Shown: piece after piece, positions 5,045 to 6,810 of the stretch
Layout: each line of letters begins with the position of its first letter
Numbering within the stretch: position 1 is the stretch's first letter
Source of the DNA: Lentzea sp.
Lineage (GTDB): Bacteria; Actinomycetota; Actinomycetes; Mycobacteriales; Pseudonocardiaceae
Reading direction: 5' to 3'
DNA: 6,810 nucleotides
NCBI GenBank assembly: GCA_030146905.1
Contig: JASLAV010000077.1
Coordinates: 1 to 6,810, forward strand
Made by a program: the position numbers and the translations under genes
The notes under the pieces: model-generated
Databases searched by the model: none
What the model was told of the DNA's origin: nothing
What the model saw: the letters and a program-made list of their open reading frames with translations, nothing else

Positions 5045-5176
5045 CGGATCTGTCCAATGAGGACTTTGGTCGAGCTGGAGGTGCCCGGCGGGGGACAGGA
5101 ACAGGCCGACGATGTGAGCCGCGCTGTCGGCGAACTCCAGATCGCGGCTGAGCGTGCAGTGCTGCTGCGGCCATAT
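5045..5176 (-). mobile_element. Scrap of an IS630-type transposase gene
   Basis: One minus-strand frame reads IW-PQQHCTLSRDLEFADSA and then AHIVGLFLSP (5176 to about 5090). This is very like the segment of IS630-family DDE transposases that joins the DNA-binding part to the catalytic core (RIW..., PHR-x-x-TFKLSRDPEF, VVGLYLxPP). Just after, in other frames, a worn D-(x)-K-S-x-x-LDRS pattern could be the relic of the catalytic DEKSQ...ALDR motif. The remaining catalytic residues, ends and inverted repeats are not found. The scrap abuts the sigma-factor fragment within a few bases, so one probably recombined or inserted into the other. The element is far too small to move. Confidence 0.4.
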
Positions 5177-5580
5177 TCTTTTCTTGCGCACAATTTCGTC
5201 CCGAATTGGTGCGGAACGGACACCCCTCCGATGAGGGTGATCCACCTGGCCATCTTCCGGCTCGACCGGTGTGGTGGCGACCCGGTCCCCGCAGGCGAGC
5301 TCGTGCGGCCGGCCGCCGGAATCCGCGCTCGCCGGGAACCTGTGACCGTCCCGCGCCCCAGGGGCGTCTCGACCTCGCCTGACTTCGAAGAACGTGGCGT
5401 CGCTCAAGGGAGTCCCTGCGGTCGTCGAGCGGCCTGTGCCGTGTCGGCGCGGCGGTGATCGACTGCAAGATCAATCTTTGGGGGAGTTCGACGCACGATG
5501 CTGTTCGGAACGCCGAGGTCGAAGTCCGGGTATTACGAGGGTTGCCGGATATGTGGCCTCGCGGCAGCGACTCCACAGTG
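5177..5580. other. About 400 bp with no recognisable gene
   Basis: Neither strand gives a reading frame with convincing third-position bias, a ribosome site and family motifs. The plus-strand frame through 5255-5455 (AIFRLDRCGGDPVPAGELV and onwards) and its minus-strand counterpart are about equally open, as expected for GC-rich DNA. Given the debris on its left, it is most likely further decayed sequence. No tRNA, CRISPR or intact insertion-sequence end was seen. Confidence 0.5.
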
Positions 5581-5760
5581 TCTGAAAACTAGGTTAACAA
5601 TGTTTCGCGTCTCATTTGGATGGTTGCCGGAATGGCGAAGATCGTGCTAATCTTCTGTCCGGAATGGATTTCCGCGCAAAACAGTACGGCTTTTCGGCGT
5701 TGAATATCGTGAACTCCATACTTTCTTCGTTGTCGTGAATGGTATGCGTTTGTCGAGGTC
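5581..5760. other. AT-rich non-coding island
   Basis: By hand count this 180-bp stretch has about 46% G+C (83 of 180), far below the genes around it. It carries a 9-bp direct repeat and an inverted repeat, listed separately. It could be the promoter region of the PTS gene on its right, or foreign DNA. A CATACT hexamer at 5717-5722 is a possible -10 element but lacks a good -35 partner. Confidence 0.55.
5627..5667. repeat. Direct repeat CCGGAATGG flanking an inverted repeat
   Basis: CCGGAATGG occurs at 5627-5635 and 5659-5667, 32 bp apart start to start, about three helical turns. Between them lies a perfect inverted repeat with 6-bp arms, GAAGAT (5637-5642) and ATCTTC (5650-5655), around a 7-nt loop. 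The arrangement could bind a regulator or fold as a hairpin. It may also be chance in a short AT-rich stretch. Confidence 0.45.
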
Positions 5761-5871
5761 ATCGGCGATTCCGCGGCAGTGCTTCCACGCGTCAGCCGGA
5801 AGAGCGGTCGTAGGCACTGTTCAGCGCCCGGCGCTCCAGGTGGGGCCTGGGAGAATGCGAGCCTTGTGGCA

Positions 5872-6483
5872 ATGTCCGTGGATGCGCTGCGGCTTGATGC
5901 CATCGTTCTCGAGGCAAAGGCAGCCGACGTGGACGACGCCGTTGTCCAGTGCGGGCAGGTGCTGACGCGGATCGGCGCGGTGGAGAAGGCCTACGTCACG
6001 GCAATGCTCGCTCGGGAACGGGCGGTGTCCACCGTCATCGGGCGTGGAGTCGCGATTCCCCATGGGGTTGGACCGGCACAGCAGCATGTGCGCAAGACGG
6101 CGGTGGCTGTTCTGAGGTTTCCTGGCGGAATCGACTGGCGGGGCGAACGGGTGACGGTGTGCGCGGCACTCGCTTGTCGCGAGGACGAGCCTGTCCGGCT
6201 GATTTCGCTCATGACGCGCTTGCTGCTGGATCCGCATCACGCCGATGCGCTGCGCGCGGCGACCGACCGGGCCCAGGTGCTGGAGCTCCTGCGCAACGGT
6301 GTGGCGAGGCTGGTCGATCCTGAACCACCGTGCTCGCATCCGCCTGCCGCGCGCCGCTCGACGTCTGCCTGGGCGTGGCTGGCCCACCCGCCGGTGCCGG
6401 TGACCGCGGAAGGCGGGATCCGGCATCAGGTTCCGTACTCGCCGGTCAGCACGGCCGAGGCGAGCTTGGCCCTGGACTGGTAG
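5872..6483 (+). CDS. PTS EIIA protein, mannitol/fructose type, with altered active site
   Basis: Residues about 6-145 are a complete EIIA domain of the mannitol/fructose phosphotransferase class, normally about 145-150 aa. These proteins accept phosphate from HPr on a histidine and pass it to EIIB for sugar uptake, or act as regulators. The domain starts with LDAIVLEAKAADVDDAV. It then shows GAVEKAYVTAMLARERAVST (35-54) and the phosphorylation motif GVAIPHG with His64. FPGGIDWRGERV and VLELL follow. The second active-site histidine, usually in a DEHL motif, is replaced here by Pro107 (EDEPVRL). After residue 150 comes a 50-residue proline- and alanine-rich tail that overlaps the convergent LuxR gene by 58 bp. 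It is not EIIA-like and may be read-through after a lost stop. ATG 5872 is preferred; GTG 5866 is possible, and the ribosome site is weak (GGGAG at 5849-5853 or GAG at 5859). No EIIB, EIIC or polyol genes are nearby. Confidence 0.83.
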   Translation: MSVDALRLDAIVLEAKAADVDDAVVQCGQVLTRIGAVEKAYVTAMLARERAVSTVIGRGVAIPHGVGPAQQHVRKTAVAVLRFPGGIDWRGERVTVCAALACREDEPVRLISLMTRLLLDPHHADALRAATDRAQVLELLRNGVARLVDPEPPCSHPPAARRSTSAWAWLAHPPVPVTAEGGIRHQVPYSPVSTAEASLALDW

Positions 6484-6810
6484 CCGGTTCGCTGGAACAA
6501 CCTGGTCAGCCTGCCCTCCACGGTTTTCTCGCTCGTGCCCAGCACCGCGGCCAGTTCGCGGTTGCTCAAGCCGTCGGTGACCAGCGTCGCGAGCAGCCGC
6601 TCGTTCTCCGCCACAGTGGTTTCACGCCTCGGCACCACGGTCCTGCGCTCGCGCATGATGTTGCGCAGGCGTGCGCGCATCAGCAAGGCGTCCAGTTCGC
6701 CGTACAGCGCGTAGGCCTCGAGCAGCAACGAGTCGTCGACGAGCCGGTGGTGCGACAGGTCGACGATGGTGTTGGCCAACTCGTAGGGCTGGCCACGCCG
6801 CCTGGCGAGC
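6426..6810 (-). CDS. LuxR-family transcriptional regulator, C-terminal part (gene runs out of the window)
   Basis: The frame is open to the window edge and gives about 127 C-terminal residues of a larger protein. The last 65 residues are a LuxR/GerE-type helix-turn-helix: ENERLLATLVTDGLSNRELA, then AVLGTSEKTVEGRLTRLFQR and TGYQSRAKLASAVL. GLSNRELA is the first helix of the motif and SEKTVEGRLTRLF the recognition helix. The family's common H in TVxxHL is R here. The preceding part (ELANTIVDLSHHRLVDDSLL, LEAYALYGELDALLMRARLR) is helical and resembles the end of the tetratricopeptide-like helical region of large LuxR (LAL-type) regulators. That would make the full protein long, but its sensor half is not visible. 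The target genes are unknown. The TGA at 6426-6428 lies inside the 3' tail of the convergent PTS gene. Confidence 0.82.
   Translation of the reverse strand, partial: LARRRGQPYELANTIVDLSHHRLVDDSLLLEAYALYGELDALLMRARLRNIMRERRTVVPRRETTVAENERLLATLVTDGLSNRELAAVLGTSEKTVEGRLTRLFQRTGYQSRAKLASAVLTGEYGT

Noticed and set aside
4538..5407. A 289-codon minus-strand frame
   Set aside because: Only a short piece (about 5090-5176) shows family resemblance. The rest is antisense to the 167-aa gene or patternless, so it is not one gene.
5836..5850. CCAGG-N5-CCTGG hairpin before the EIIA gene as a riboswitch or attenuator
   Set aside because: Five base pairs with no conserved aptamer-like sequence are expected by chance in this base composition.
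5821..6426. A 201-codon minus-strand frame opposite the EIIA gene
   Set aside because: It is the shadow of a clearly coding plus-strand gene, and its protein is rich in arginine, histidine and proline with no motifs.
1..6810. tRNA, rRNA, CRISPR array, complete insertion sequence or phage attachment site
   Set aside because: No cloverleaf with CCA-proximal features, no regularly spaced repeats, no intact transposase with terminal inverted repeats and no integrase were seen on reading both strands.

Overview
The window looks like chromosomal DNA of a high-GC actinomycete. Its genes have strongly G/C-ending third codon positions and mostly ATG starts with GGAGG-type ribosome sites, and its families (TetR/MFS pairs, NACHT NTPases, LuxR regulators, ECF sigma factors with the GLxALMLLH motif) are typical of that group. 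A Pseudonocardiales member such as Amycolatopsis or a relative is my guess and cannot be proved from this sequence.

Layout. (1) Positions 68-1998 hold an intact divergent pair: an MFS efflux transporter on the minus strand and its probable TetR-family repressor on the plus strand. They share a 98-bp intergenic region with three copies of a 16-bp near-palindrome, CGCA-NN-GATC-NN-TGC(G/A), that look like operators. (2) Directly after the TetR stop codon lies a frameshifted 3' fragment of an acetate kinase gene (about 1999-2373), followed by a strong hairpin. (3) A small intact gene for a 76-aa helical protein (2539-2769) has a very strong ribosome site and its own terminator-like hairpin. (4) Positions 2822-4188 are a gene graveyard: an unidentified frameshifted plus-strand remnant, a NACHT/STAND NTPase pseudogene on the minus strand that has lost Walker A, and an ABC transporter ATPase pseudogene on the plus strand with frameshifts and an in-frame stop. 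(5) An intact orphan gene for a 167-aa protein of unknown function (4306-4809). (6) More debris on the minus strand: a scrap resembling an ECF sigma factor and a scrap resembling an IS630-type transposase, then about 400 bp with nothing recognisable and a distinctly AT-rich stretch (about 5580-5770, roughly 46% G+C) with local repeats. (7) A mannitol/fructose-type PTS EIIA protein (5872-6483), intact around its phospho-histidine but lacking the usual second active-site histidine. It converges on and overlaps the 3' end of a LuxR-family regulator gene that runs out of the window.

How it works together. Only the MFS/TetR pair forms a clear functional unit: a probably self-regulated, ligand-responsive efflux module. 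The EIIA and the LuxR regulator are neighbours with no visible EIIB, EIIC or polyol dehydrogenase gene, so a link between them is only a suggestion. The middle 3-4 kb looks like a decaying accessory region in which a few short genes have stayed open. I found no convincing new multi-gene system. The best leads are the triple operator, the altered EIIA, and the two intact orphan genes among pseudogenes.
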